A stretch of DNA of 64,000 bases, taken from Carettochelys insculpta (Eukaryota; Chordata; Testudines; Carettochelyidae). The DNA lies in the NCBI RefSeq assembly GCF_033958435.1, contig NC_134161.1, positions 7,750,001 through 7,814,000 on the forward strand, given 5' to 3'. Shown piece after piece: positions 11,251-26,200 of the stretch. The notes beneath the pieces are model-generated. The model was not told the origin of the DNA. It saw only the letters and a list, made by a program, of their open reading frames with translations, and ran no database searches. Each line of letters begins with the position of its first letter. The stretch's first letter is position 1. The position numbers were made by a program, and so were the translations under genes.

Positions 11251-14200
11251 GTAAGATCAACCAATCATTCCTCTTTTCACAAGGCTGGTCATTGCATCAG
11301 CTGCTCTCGTTGGATCCTTGGGAATTTCCCCTCGTGGATCAGAATGTCTGATGCTGCTTCTCCGTGTTGGCCTTTCTAGTCGATAAGCACTCCGTCAATT
11401 TCAGGTTTTGCTTAAATCCAGATGCACTTTTTAAAATCACACTATAAAATGGATTTGTGTTCTGATGGAGAGAATTCAGCCTCAGCTCCAGGGTGTCAGG
11501 GACATTCTATTGTGTGTGATGTTGTCGCTCTCTGCCCTGAGCCTGCTTGTCCGGGTGCACAGGACAGACGCACCTGAGTGTCAGGGACAAACGTGGGAAG
11601 GGTGGTTTGGGTTCTGGCAGTGCCTTGGTCAGCAGTATTATTTTCCTGTAACAAGGAGCTGAAAGGCCTCAGATTTTCCTTGGCAAAATCAGAGTGGGCA
11701 GGAACGCCAGGTAAAGGAAATCGTTAAAAAGCTCCTGGCAGTCTATTTCCAGACATACACGGATGGGTCTGGACACAAGTAGGTCTCAAGAGCCACCTCC
11801 TTTGCAGCCTTCCCTGGACTCTCTCCTGCTGCTGTTTGGTTGTTATGAAATCGTAGCCCTGGCAGCTGCAGCAACCCCTGCATCACTGATTGTTTGGAGA
11901 CTGCGTCGAGAAGCCCCCCCAGGATCTTGAGTCCCAAATCAAAACCCTAAGGAGACACAGGTCTAGTCCTCGCTCCTTACAGTTTAGATCTCAGCTCCTT
12001 GCGGGGATTTCAGACAAGGGTGGAGGATCAGCTCTGAAGTTCATTGAATACAATGGGAAGATTCCGATCGACTTTAGTAGGTTCCGGATCAGATCTGGCC
12101 TCTAGCCAGAGGGCTGGGGAGGAGAAAGCTGTCAGAGGCTGTGGCTCTCTCAGCGCTGCAATTAGGGATGTGAGTAGGTGTTGCGTGCATACACCCGTGA
12201 CCCACTTGTTTCTAAGTTTCATTAGGTTTCAGCTTTTAGGGCTGTAAGCACTGGCGAACTCATCTCCCTGGTGTTCTGGCCCTTCCCCTTTTCCACTGCA
12301 TTCTCTGCACCTCAGGGTTTGCCCTGGGCCATTCATCTGTTTGTTTGCTTTGGCTCTTCTGGGCTTGAATGAATCAATCCCTCCCTATCAAAGATGTCTT
12401 CACATGCTCGGCTGTCTTCCATTGGAAAACCATGTTAGAAACAAAAACCCTTGTGACTCTGTGGACTCCAGGGCTGACTGCCAGGAACTTCAGTGAGCTA
12501 AAGGGATCGTCTGCACTGCTGGTAACTGGTCATAAGTGAAAGTTCCCTCAAGATGGAACTAGGCAGGGGAAGTACAAGATTTCTCTGGATTGTGAACCTT
12601 CTCCATGACAGGGCTACAGAAACGACAGATCCTCAGCTGGTGTAAATAGGCAAAATTCCAAGGCTTTGTCCTATTATTTTTAGGGGCCCAATTCTGCAAG
12701 CTGGTCTGCATGGGCCCTTGTGCCCTCCTAAAGCCCTGTACGTGCTCCTCTTGCAGTGTCTGGACCAGAGCTTGCTACACAAACATGGCCAGCTCCCCTA
12801 TTTCTTACAATGATATAATGCTTCCGTCATGTTGTGTGTTCATCAGCTGTTGTCACCGGGACAGTGCAAACTACTGAAACATTTTGTTGTGACTGTTTCC
12901 ACAGAATGATTTGCTCTTTTAGTTCCTGGGGGTTTGATGCATCTTAGATTTCACTTTTCCATGAAGTTCAAAGGAATTCTTATCCCTTTCCCGTTGGAAA
13001 TAGATGAAAAATCAGATTATGGAAGCCACTTTTCAGTGAGGAGGGACTCCTTCTCTCCCAAGAGTGGGAGAAGGGGAATTCCTCCTCATTGGAAAGGGCC
13101 CCGTATTTGAGTAAAAATATATAAACGTGGCAGTGTTTTGGCAGAAAGTGTCATATTTTCAAGTCTGTAACAAAATGTGGAAAAAAAACTCAGCAACCAA
13201 ATTGCATTTTGGCCTTTAATTGCACATTAGCTATCTCATAGTATGAGCAGTGAAAGCAGTACAATGGCACCTAGCGCTCTCGAGTGAGATCAGGCATCTG
13301 TTTTGCTGACTCTATGCACACCTTGCAAAAGCCAGTCTCTGAACCCAAGTCCTATCAATCTAAGCAAAGCATACAATGACCTGGCCTTAGTCATATTCGT
13401 CAATGTGGTACAGTCCAGTGTGGCAGCAGTCCACTAGTTCTATCATGAGCAGCGGCTGTGGGTAACCAGTGTTAACAAATAGGTAGCCGTGCTAGTCTAT
13501 ATACTATCAAAACAAAACAACAGTCCAGTAGCACTTTAAAGACGAACACATTAAAAGCTCAATCACCTAATAAATTATTTTTTTCATCTTTAAAGTGCTA
13601 CTGTCCTCACCACAGCCAGAAGAACCCTGGCTGAGTTGCCCTGAGTGCCTGCCTACCCACCCCAGCCATCCTGAGGCCACTGGCCACCAGCCTGCCTGTC
13701 CCAGCCACTCCAGGCCAGTGGTCTGCCTGAGCTGCCCACTGTCTCAGCTCAGTGTTGGCCAGCCCATGCTGATCCCGCTCCAGCTCTTGGAGAAAGTCTG
13801 GTCCTTGGGGCAGAGCATAAGCGGAGTCATGGCCTGGTTTTGGGGTTGGACAGGGTTAGCCACCCACGTTCTCCTCTCTTGAGCAACCTTGATGCCGGTA
13901 TCTCCTTACTTTCGAGTGCTCAGCTTCACAACCTGAATCGCATCCTTTCATTATAGCTTTTCGTATGTGTTTAGATATGGGATGAGCCCCTGCTCTGCCT
14001 GTCTGGATTGGCTTTTTGGTTGACAAGTCTAAGGCTGGCAGCTTCCTGCTACATCAAGAGAAACAGGCTTCAAGAGACTTACTCGTCTGGGGTGTGGGAT
14101 GTCTCCCCAGCTGGATGAAAGAGGGAGCTGAGTGATTCAGCAAACGTGGTTTCTTTCTCACACTAAACAGGATCGGTCTTAATTCACTTGGGGAAATTCG

Positions 14201-17200
14201 GTGCACAGCACAAAAGCCAAACGGATGCACCTGCAAAGTGTCTGATCCAAAGTCCAGGGAAAAGTGTGTGTGTGTCTTCCACGCACACTTTATGACAGGA
14301 ATTCCCAGGTAGTGCTGGTATACGTAGTCTTACAGGTTCTCAATGGGTGGACGATGCTCAGTCTTTAAATAAATGGTGTGTTGTTGATCTTGTATTGAAG
14401 AAATTGTTGGGCGGGGGTGGAGTGCTCATGCTGTTGCAAACAGCAGGAGAATTTTCTCTTTGACTTAATATCTGATTGAAGTTGATTCTTGAGACAAAAA
14501 TGCTTCCTGGGAACAGGCCACTGGAGTGTGGACTTAAACTCTTTCAGGACTCTATCACCTGCATCCCACTTTGGCCCACCTCTGGTCCAGGGCAGGCATA
14601 TATGGTGTAAATATACTTCTTCTTCTTCTTCTTCTTGGCGGTCACGCAGTAAGGAGTAGGACATCTTCATATCACCCTCCTGTTCGTGAGTCTGTTGATG
14701 GCTGAGCAGCCCAGTTCTGGAGTGCAGATCTTATCACAGAGGGGGCAGGCGTTAGTAGCTGTCGGAAGGGTGCAGGTCAGTTTTTGACACTCTTTTCTTC
14801 TTCTCCTCCTCTCCTCGTCTGCACTGCAGTGGGACCTCTCAAAGTGCACCACCCCCTCACGGATTACCGCTCTCCACTGGGGACAGTCTTGGGCAAGGTT
14901 CTCTCCAGTGTCGAAACGGATGCTGTACTTCTTCATGTGTGCCTTCAGCACGTTCTTGTATAGCTTCTGCTGGCCCCCAATGCTCCTCAGTCCTTCCTCC
15001 AGCTCAGAAAACAGAATCTGTTTTGGGAGGTGCTGATCAGACATCCGAACCACGTGACCAGTCCAACGAAGGTGTTGATGAATGGTAATGGCTTCAATGC
15101 TGGTCATGTTCGACTCTTCCAGGTTGCTCGTGTTCGTGTGCCTATCCTCCCAAGAGATATTTAGGATCCTCCTGAGGCAGCATTGATGGTACTGTTCAAG
15201 TGCCTTCAAATGACGCTTGTACAGGTTTCACACGTATATAGTAATGCTGGAACAACTGCTGCATGGTGTTAGGCTATATAGATTTGTAACGGACTCTGTA
15301 GATACAGTGTTACGCTAAGAATGTACCAGAATTTCTGGGTAATTGATTGATTTCTCATTCATTGGAAAGCTGATCTGCAGGATGTTAATATCTGCGTGGC
15401 AGATGGGTGACAAACACCCAGGTCCTCCAACAGACACGAGACTCAGTATTCCCCTTCTCCCAGCAGAGGGAGCAAAGGGACCTTTCAAGGCAAATTGAAT
15501 AGGTGGCAGCAGACAGAACTGAACTAGGGCTGTGCAGTCCATGGAAACAGCAGGGGTGGGGAGCAGCACAGAAATATCAGGGGATGTGACGTTGGTTTCA
15601 TTTTATCACAGCAGCCCAACCCTGCAGATGAGATGTTGTATTATTTGGTGCAAAGGATGTACGAATATACAGACTATCCTACCCAAAGACCTTACAGTTT
15701 AGATGACACACATACAGGCACCAGAATGCAGGGGAAATCCAGGGCCAGGAGAAGCTGGGAGTTGTGCTGTTGGTTTATATTTTCCTCTGTAATACTGATG
15801 ATGTGTTCCTGATAATAGAAAGTATGAGATGGGGAGAAGTGATAGATAGCCTGGAGAGGGAGAATGGAGAAGGTAGCATCCACTGACAGCTAAAGAGATG
15901 TGACTGAAGAGTAATAAGATATATCAATAACAGTTAGCTCTAGCTTTTTCCACCAGAAAGTGTCAAAAGCATTGTACAAAGGGAGGTCAGTGTCACCAGC
16001 CCCATTTTTACAGATGGGGAACCTGAGGCACGGGCAGGGAAGTGACTTGCCGAAAGCCACCCAGCTGGCTTTGCTCCATAGTGTAGCCTCGGGACACCCC
16101 TGAGAGAGAGATCAAAGTGTCCCCATTTCACAGATGAGCAAACTGAGCCTGGAGATGCTGAGCACCCATACCACCATTGAAACTGTGACAGTCATGAAGA
16201 TCAGGCCCAAGGTTATGGAGTCCATGGCAAAGCAGGGGAATGAACTTAGATCTCATGACTCAGAGCCCTGCTCTCCCACCTCCTCCCTCCCTAAAACCCT
16301 TTGAAGGAGCTAAGGGTTTTATTATTAATCTTTTGGGGTGAAGAACCTCACGGCTGGTTGAATTTTGCTGGACCTGTGCTTCCCTCCCATAGGGAGCAGT
16401 TCTCGTCCTGTTTAATTTCATTTCATCTGCCTCCCCATCCACCACCAGACACCATTTGCTCCCCACGTGTCAGTTTAGTTCCTGCTTTACTTTCCCTGCA
16501 GGTATCAGCTGAGTTCAAGTTTCATGCTGCCCACCAGATTTCCATCCCCTCCCTGATTTGCCCTCCTGCCTGTTTACATCCTGCTTCCCTCTTCCCTCCA
16601 GGAGTCAGCTCAGATTTCAGCTTCTCTTCTCCCTCCTTGTCCTGAAGTCTCACCTGAGCCTTTTTTTTTTTTTTTTTTGCTTTGCCTCCCTGGGGAATAT
16701 AACCTGCTTGGCTCCAAACCATCAGTACTCTCCACTTCTGCATCAATGGACAAAACATGAGCTGCAAACACCAGGCTATCCTTTTCCCATTGACTTTTCC
16801 TGGCCTGTTCCTGCACTTTTGCATTTAGCATGAATCTGTATCTGCTCACTGGTTCCCCTACTAAAAGCAACCCTTGGGGGAAAGGATCGGGCTATAGGGG
16901 TTGCCCTCCTCCATTTCTATACGCAGGTCATGCATGTGGAAGGATCTCTTTCCCAAACCACTCTCGGTCTTCCACATTGGTAGAGGAAGGGCTAGCATCA
17001 TCTTTGGTTTCCTTCACAACCCGTCCCCTCCCCCAGAGCGCCCCACTGCTCCTTTTGGCTGGCCATGGAATGCCTACAGTTCCTTCCTTCCATAGTCTGT
17101 CTTGCCACCACTGCCATACATGTCCATGGGTGATTTTTGCCTGGGGAGGAAGCATAGGAGAGAGAGGCCCTCAGGCATCCTTGCCTAGGAGTGATTCTGG

Positions 17201-20200
17201 CTCAAGCTCCACCTCCAGGCCAGGACAGAGTGCTGATCCTCCTGCGCTCAAAGTGTCCATTATAGCGAGTGCACCAGAGATCTGAAGCAGCTTGTGAAAA
17301 TTACATGGTTTGCATGCCACAGACAAGTTTTCAGGCTTGGACTATCCCTGGTGCAGATGCAGGGATTTTAGCATGGCCAGAATTCCCACACTTAATTGGT
17401 TTAATGGCGGCAGGGCGGTGGGAGAGATCCAGACGTTAAACTAACTGAATTTAGGTCCATTATTTCAGTAGGGGCACAGCAGGGGGCTGCAGAGAGCCCC
17501 TCATTCACCCCACTACCCGAGCGGCCACACCCCTTCAGGGGGCATGGCTTGGCTCACCCCCACTAGTGGAACACCTCCACGCCAGCCTTCCTTCCCTGTG
17601 TGCATGTATCTGCTCAGCACAGCTCCCCAGCCAGCTCCACAGAGGGTTAGTCCCAGGGGCCATTTTGGGGCTGAGAAGGGTTAAGCCTGGGGATGGGGGA
17701 ACAAATTTGGGGCTCAGAGGGGTTAAGTCTGGGGATGGGAGGGGCAAGTTTGGGGATGAGAGGGGTTAAGCCTGAAGATAGGGGACAGTTTGCAGGATGG
17801 GGTGGGTAAAGCTTGGGGGTAGGGGGCAGGTTTGGGGGCTGAGAGCTGAGGTGGGTAAAGCCTGGAGATGGGGGGCAGGTTTGGGGGCTGAGGAGGTAGC
17901 GCCTGGAAATGGGGTTCCACAAAATTCTTTCAAGTTTAAAAAGATTCTGTGGCCAAATAAATTTGGGAAACTCTGGCAAAGGCCATGGCAGTGCATGCCA
18001 GTTCTATCTGCTATCCCCATAGCCTCTCATTGGATGCAGCCCTGTCCCAGGGAAGCCCTGTGGCCACCACCAGTGAGATGGGTCTGGGTGACCCCTCTTT
18101 CTCCTCAGCACCTATGCTGAGACTGCCAAGAAAGGCATGAAGTGTGGAAGTGGTTTGGGGGATGTGGACATATCGTCCACATGCGGATGGAATGAGACCT
18201 GCCAAACAGCTGGTAACAACTTATGATCCTTTTTGGCATGAGTGGGATCTGAACCAGTGACCCAGAAATGAAAACTGCCAGTATCCCACTGACCAAACCT
18301 GTGAGCCTTCAGACAGCTTCTAGTTACTTCTTATGCTCCACCTCCAAACCCATTCACCAGCACCCAGGCTCCAGCTCTGGCCTACTCCGGCAAAGCCTCT
18401 GATATTGCATATTTTCTAAACTACTACTCCTGTCCCAGGTACTATGTGCAGGAGCCCAGCCTTTCAGGAGCCCGCGATACACACAGAGATGCATAAGGGG
18501 TGACCAATCATTCTCCATTCACCAGCAGGTGAATTTGCAGACCTCATGCAAATTCCTTATTCCGAGTAGACTCCAATAATCTTTGGGAAAATATTTTTCA
18601 AGCTTGCAGTGGGCTGGGCTGGCTTTTGGAATCTGTTTGCAGGGACATAGCAGTTGTTTGCACAGTAAAAGCTAAGCTCAGAGGCATAGATAACCCTTAT
18701 CTAGGCACTACGCAGATTGCAAGGCCTCTCCAAAAGCCTTGAGTTGGATGAAGCAAAATGCATGACAATAGCTCTGCTGGGACCTAAGCTGATCATCCCC
18801 AGTAATAGCACCACTTTGCATTTCTCTCGGGGCCTTTTATCTGAAGATCTCCACACACTGGGAAAATGCTTAATTAATCAAAGGCATCTCGACACTCTGG
18901 AAAGGAGGCCTGCTACACCCAGATTTCGGAAGGCAGCTTGAAGCACAAAGGGGGCAGGCTCCAGTTTTCAAAGGAGGCCTCTAATTTCGGGTGCCCAACG
19001 TCTGACCTGATATTTCAGAGGTGCCAGGCAGCCCAGAACTCCCTGTGAAATCCGTGGGAGTTGCAGACGCTTGATGGAACGATCCCCACTTCACCTTTTG
19101 GAAATCAGGCCTGGGGCTGCCTCCAGTTGGGCACCCACACCACTGAAAGCAACAAGATTTGCCTCGCAGTTATTGGGCCAAAGCCATAAATGAAATGAGG
19201 GACAGATGTAGCAGAAGGCCCCAGGAACACTGGCTCCAAGCCCCCTCCTCTCATCTGAAGGCTGCACTCCCCACCCCTGAAATGGACAGAGAAATGGCAT
19301 TGCATGGCACAGCTGATCTCTCTCTAATTATTTTCCTTGTATGTATTTAAAACAAGCTTTTCGCTGTTGTTCCCATGTCCCAGTTCTTTCTGGCACTGGG
19401 ACAGCATTATTCCCAGAGATGCCCAAATGAGCCGGAGCCAATCAGGAAGCCCTGTAGAACTGGGACTCTCCCATCTGCAGTCACAGGTTCTTGCTGATGC
19501 CTAACTTGTTTTTGTTTTGATAGTGTATAGACTAGCACGGCTTCCTCTCTGTTGTTGTTTCCTTCTTATGTGGGACATGGTACCGGGCACCTTAGAGCAT
19601 GTGGGAGGCTGCACCTGGTTCTCACATCTCATTACATAGGTGCTAAGCAGGCACCACTCTGTGCACAGCCTGGATGACTAATGGGGGGACAGCAGCGCTT
19701 TATGTGGTCTTTGCCCTGATTGCCACGGAACAAAGGATGGTCAACCCAGCCAGACTGGTCCCAAGAACGAGGACTTTTTCAAGTATTAAAGCACCAGTCC
19801 TGGCCCCATGGAGACCAAGGGAGGAGTTTTGCCACTGACTTTAATGGGAGCAGGACTGGACCCTGAGAAGCCCGTTTAAGCATGCAGCACAGCATGGAAG
19901 AGGTCTATAAGAGCAGAAATAGACCAAAAGAATTGATAAAGTGAAAAATCAGGAACACAGCCCCGGCAGGGGACAGAGGAGAGACAAGCAGAGACAAGGG
20001 CAGGGAGGAAGTTCTGGAAAGCTTTGAAGAGGAAGAGCGTGCACTGAAGAGAGGAGAGGAGAGGGCAGCGCTGTGGAAGGATACAGGTTGTGAAGATATG
20101 CTTGGTGGTGGGATATTGGGTGGAAGGGGAAGGGGGAGGCCATGTAAGAATAGGTTGCAAGAGTTCCATGATGTGTACACAATAGCAATCAAAATGTAGC

Positions 20201-23200
20201 ATTTCACCTTATATTTTGGAGCATAAGCTTTTGTGGGCCCACAAAAGCTCATGCTCCAAAATATCTGTTAGTCTATAAGGTGCCACAGGACTTCTTGTTT
20301 TTCTCAAAGATACAGACTAACATGGCTACCTCTCTGGTACATTTCACCTTGCTATTTCCTACCCATCTCTCTGAGTCGTCTGCTGCTTGGACAACTCAGG
20401 TGAATTCATTTGATCACCTGCTTAGCATATCTTAGTTGAGGTGTTAGCTGAGCTGTCTTCTCCAGCCAACTCTGAGCAACACTGGCTGGAGAAGTAAGTT
20501 AAAAGAGCTGGAAAGAATATGGCACAGTTAATCGTGCAATTAACCCTTTTCCACATCAGTGTCCTCAGAACACACACTTTAAAGGCACTTTCAAGCCACT
20601 GGGTGTCTGATGATACAATACATTCAGATAAACACAATACCCTCTCATTTGCTGCTTGTGCATTTTATCTGAGCTCATCTACCTGAGCAACTATTGAAAT
20701 CAACGTCATTTGAACGGTTGGTTTTTCATTGGCTTTTTGTTTGGTTAGTTTGTCTTTCCCCTTGTTTTTATTTTGTATCTTTCCTCTGCCTCTTCTCCCA
20801 TTGAAATTGCCCAGTGCTACACGTTTGTTTTGATCTATGTAATTCATTCTTTGAGAACTATTTCTTTGCCTTTTTTTCCTGTTCAAAACCAAACCAAAAC
20901 AATTATGGTGATTGTCATACAAAAATGCTTGTTAATGTTAAGTTACAGGTAATGCTTTTTAAGGTGTAACTTTTGTGCATTTAGATTTCATTCCCACAAC
21001 CCCATATTAAGGCACATATATTTGCAGAATGTATTTGATCTTGCACTGTAAGGGATATTAGATTAGATTTACCTTAATAAGACAAAAATAATACTAAGGT
21101 GCAAGATGGGTGTGTTACAGTTGAGAAGGAAACCATCAATTATAAATGTCCTGTCATTTGTATCTTTCAGGATAGGTTATTTCAAAGCATTTAGCATCGG
21201 CCTAACTCTGAATACCACATTGTTCTGAAAGTTTTAGCAAACCCTGCTCCTAAAGTTCCTACTATGTCATAGCCACATGTAGAGCTTTAGAGTGGGCAAA
21301 GAGAGCTTGCAGTGAATTTTTGCTCCATTCCTGACTTCATGCCATCTCTTAAGTCTCTCTGTGCATCAAGAATAGTCCATGCATAGGTGCTGGAACAGGG
21401 GGTCTAGGAGGCACCAGAGCACCCTCCTGCTTGAAGTACTTTTCATCATCTATAGGATATGTAATTTTGTTCAGTGGCTCTCAGCATCCCAACTAGGCAA
21501 AGGGTTCCAGCGATCCTGAGTATGTTTGAGGATGGAAATTGAAAAGTTATTACTATTATTGTTCTAGTCTGGGTGGTTAGAAGAAGGATCCGGACTGCAG
21601 AGTGTTCACTCAAACCCAACTTTTTAAGGATTCCTCACAAGGAGTAAACAAAAACCCACCTTGCCAAAAGGGTGAGGGAAGAGCATTCATGTTGCATCAG
21701 AAATGCCAGGAAAGAGGAGGTAATGTTGTGTTTCCCAAGGAGGAGCATAAGAATGCGTGTTTGAGTTCAGCCCTGGAAATCCAGCTTGCATTCTATGGGA
21801 CCCAATGTGGCGCCGATCTGCCTGCCTAGTAATCTATCCATCTACCTATTTACTGACATGGCCTTTGTAACATCTGAGCTGTTGGCTTGCTCTCTTCTAA
21901 CCGCCTTGCATGGGCCTGGTCTTTCGCAGCTTGCAGGATGTCTCCAGGATGTTTTCATGAGCAGCGTCTTTGCCAAATGTGTATAGATTGGTTACAAAAC
22001 AGATGTGTTCTCTCTCTCTCTCTCTCTCTCCTTTTTTTTTTAACCTTCTCTCTATGGGTAAGGAAGAGTTTGTGTGGTAATTGCAGGCAGGTTGAGAGAT
22101 GTTCTCTCCATAATTCTCTTTCTTGTGAAATGTTTATGTAACATCTTTCACCAATGGATTACACAAGTGAGTCAAATAGCTTTAATCCTTTTCCATGATT
22201 CACAGTTTGTTTTTATTTTGTTTTGTTTATGTTTTTTCACACCAAGACTGGGTGAGAAACCCCTCAGTTGACTGCCTGGAAAAGCAAACCCTGCAGTCAA
22301 CTAGTGAATAGATCAACAAGCCAGTGAGGGAAGGGGATTCCTTTAAACCAGCTTGCTGTCCATTTGTTTGGGGTCAGCTGTCCCAAAACAAACTATGTCA
22401 AAGTGGGGAGAACATCTAAGTTAGACTGGCAGGAGAAATTCCTTTCCTGCACTGCAATGCTTCCTTAATGCACTCAGTTCATGTGTGTATTTATGTCACC
22501 CGCTAGTGGATTACAAACAGGATAACTGGTCTATTATTGTACCAGTCTGAGGAGATCCACTTTATCTCAAGTGCTAAATACATGTGGCTTTGGAGGTGAA
22601 TGTCTAGAGTTCTAGTCCCACCTCCCAATGTGCATGATTTATATTTCAATAGCATTTGTTATTTGTGGCACAATATTTCCATCCACTTGTGGGAACCTCT
22701 CATTGGGTAGAGGCACAATTTGCTGTGCAGTTGCATTTTTTTCCAAGGCAGATTGTATCATTTCCCTGAACTTAACACAGGAGTGAAAGAAACCTACCTT
22801 CTCCCTACTACTCTTCTTTTCATATTTCCCAGTTTACCTTGACTTCTGTACAAAGACCCCCCAGAGAAACTCAGAGCAAACTGACTTTGATGTTGCTTTT
22901 TGGCTAAAAATCACAAGAGCTGAGACACTGACTTTATCACAGGTGTCATTATATTTGCTGCATTTTCATAAAGTCCTCGCTTCTGGAGTCAGGTGATTTA
23001 TGTGTGATTCTTTGCTTTTATGAAGGTAGGTTTCTGACCTCCTTAATTAGGGTGAAAAATGCTTGAAAACATGGCCCAGGTGCAAGTAGAAACTAGAAGG
23101 GGAAAAATATTATTTTTAAAAATCTCTTCATAACAGTGTGGAACACTGTTGTTGAATGCTTGGGACTGGAAGTACTGTAAAACTTTTTCTGGAGGAACCA

Positions 23201-26200
23201 AAGATGGAAGAATCTGCATAAATACCCCAGATTTTTTGACTTAAATACATCTCAAAAATACTGTAGTAAACAGTTAAGAAGCAGCAGGTATGCGTGGTGG
23301 GTGGTGTAAATTTGTGCCGAAAACTATTGAAGTAAGGTACAATGGAACAGAATTTATTAATTACTCCCAGGCTCTGTCTCATCTTCTCAGGAGAAAGCTG
23401 ACAAGTTCCAGAAAGTGGGGGACAAGGTGATGTTTTCTAAATTGAGAACCAGAGGTTGGGTTTATTTTTTTTTAATGTTTTTGCCAAACCCACCTGTAGA
23501 TCTCGTGTTCTGTGATGTTGGGATGCAGCCACACACCCTTTTCTTCCTGGAATGCTTCCAATTCATTCCGTTCAGCAGCTGTAAAAGTTGATTTCAGTTT
23601 GGAAATGGCTTCTGGTTCTCGAATGCTCAGCTCCAATCGGGATCATATCTCAGGAGGGAGAAAAAGCCTCGGTCTCAGTTGACATGGTAGCTTTTCTCTT
23701 GATGGCTGCTTGGATTCAGATTCCTGAGTCACGTGAGACCCAGACAGATTTGTTATTTTTATGGACCTTTATTTGTAGCAGTTGCAAGTAGGGGTAACTT
23801 TTAAAATTTGTGGTTGTTTCTGGTACATCTGTCTGAATTAAGGAAAGCACTTGGAGAGGGTGAAAGAGTTGGGGATGAGTGGCTGGCTCAACAAGGAGGA
23901 AATGATGCATTCTATAGGTCCTTGCATTTAATGGTCAGCAACTCAAATTCTGAATGAGATTGGTAGTGATCAAAAGTTCTTGCCGTCTGTTTAGTAAAAG
24001 ATTGTTCCGTCCTGAGGGAGGGGAAAGAACTAGACTTCTGTAGAGAGCACTGTCATTGGAAGGGGTTAAAATTTCATGGTACGAATAGGCAGCGTTTATA
24101 GCTACTGCATGTTAATGAAAAGAGATGTCGTAATTCTGTTTTCATGTAGTACACATTTTTAAACATGTAAATTAATCTTTATGGGGGTAGTTTCCTTTAT
24201 GTGTTTCAGTTCAGAGTGCACGAGAGAGGATTGTATTTTCTCCTGTCTTACAAAGACTTCTATATTTGTTTTTAGTTTGTTGTTTTCCCTCCATCTATAG
24301 TAAAAGTCCATGTGGCTGAAAAATGATTGCTTTGCTCATTGTTTGTGGGGAAACATACATTCCTCATGTCTCTCTGCCAGTAGGGAGCTATATTACTCTC
24401 TCTCAGCATGAGCATCTCAGGATAATGGAGAATGAGAAGGTTTTGTCTCTACACTGGTAGTGGATTTTGTCATTATCTGCTGCTGGTAGCAAGAGCCAAC
24501 CCAGATTCTAAGAGAGAGCTCACAGTCCTGAGCCAAAGCACAGGGTTTCCATGGCCTTGGGGAAAGTTAGACCTGGATCAGAACTGTCACTTAAGAGGAC
24601 TCAAACTAGAACCTCAGATCCAGGCAACCTCAAGCTTGTGGGAGGGTTCAAGAAAAGACCTATTCGATGAAGCCGAGAAGTCTCTCTGCATGCAATGTAC
24701 AAACCTCCCAGTTGAGCATGAGCAAGACCCAAACCTGAAGTTCCACCTGGTCACTTCAGCCTCCCACAGTTACATGTGGGCATTCCTTTCTCTTTGTTCT
24801 CCAAAATCCTATTGTCTTTCCCATATAGGCTCCATCCCACAGTGACAAATTATACCCAACACCATGAGAAGCATTGCGTTTTGCCTTGTTTTGGAGAAGT
24901 AACATGGAAACCAAAGAACAGAACAAGCTCAAAGTTCCAGGACTGATCACTTGTGAACGACCTGGCTTAGAAATCTGGGCACAGAACTCTAGATTGTTTA
25001 AGTTTTTGAGTGTAAAACGAGTGGTTTTGGGGGCTACTCCAACAAACACTGCAAAATGCTAATTGCCTGCTCGCTCTGGGCAAAACTTTTTTTCCTTTTC
25101 CAGGCATGTCAAATAGGATTTATTCTTCCATTATCAGGAACGGCAAGTACATTTAGTGCCAGGACTGGTGACCTTCCAAGACTGGCAGCCACTCCCAGAT
25201 GCAAGTGTTTTTCATGTGCTTAACTGTTACCTCTAGAAGAGCAGGGAGCCTAGAAATGCAGCTGTGTGCAGCTGATGCAGTTCCTAGAAAGAGTTTCAGC
25301 CACCCCATTAATTGCTACCTGTTGCTATATGACTTTAGCTTCCTGGCCTTTTCTTCCAAGGTCCACAAAATGTTTGGGGGCCTTGTTTCATCAGATCACT
25401 TAAGCATGTGCTTAACGTGAAGAAGTATTGAAGTGAATGGGACTTAAGTGCTTTAATTAGAGAGCCCTTAATTGATGACACCTTGCCGCTCCCATGGATG
25501 AAGCAGGTCAGCAGAATTGCAGGTGGGCACACTAAAGCAGAGTGGAGCAGTGACTTTCGCAATGCATGGGCATTGCTGCAGAGATACAATGGAACCCAGG
25601 AGTCCTGAATCAGATTACTAGACATCATTGTTGGTGTGATGCAGTGCATGGGTACAATAGAGAGGATCCACTCAAGGTTCCTCAAATTCTCAGCCAGCAT
25701 CTTCCACCTTCCTCTGACTCCATGCCATCTGTGCATGCTTCCTGCTGATGCAGCTGGTCTCCTCTCCCCTGCAGATTAAAACAGAAGACCTCACTGACTC
25801 TTTGCAATCTCCGGTACAGCCCAGATCAGGCCACCTAGGACACGGATCATCAATGATGCACGGAAGCCAAATCACAGGGGTAAGTGGCTTAGTAGCCCCA
25901 AGAACTCCAGGAGACCTTCACGGTCCTGGTTCTGCTGCATTCTTGGCTTGAGAGCCCTTTAAAAGGATGTGCTTCTTGGAGTGGCAAAGGAGAAGGGTTC
26001 CATAGCCAGAAACTGTGACTCTGGATTCAATTTGCTTTGCGAGTGTCAGTCAATTTACAGCAGCAATGAAATGGGTTTCCTGCGGGAGATAATGCTATCA
26101 AGTGCCTAACTCCCATTAACTTCCAATTGGCATTAGATGCCTAAATGCTCTTTGTGCCCTCTAAAATCTCCTCCTTTATGCTCACACTAGAGATGAAAAG

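Larger units (their letters stand above)
11251..25774 (+). other. POU2F3 intron, 14.5 kb
   Basis: Large intron between exons a and b. It contains a LINE fragment (14.6-15.25 kb), MIR/L2 remnants (about 15.64 and 16.0 kb), a G-rich minisatellite (17.65-17.92 kb), tRNA-like SINE traces (18.2 kb), a half hairpin repeat (20.2 kb) and a TC microsatellite (22.0 kb). I see no recognisable feature in 11.3-13.4 kb, 16.1-17.6 kb or 22.05-25.77 kb. Confidence 0.8.

Noticed and set aside
18546..18553. A further ATGCAAAT octamer (and another near 33238)
   Set aside because: The 33.24-kb one lies in an ancient repeat tail and the 18.5-kb one is isolated; single octamers are expected by chance in 64 kb.
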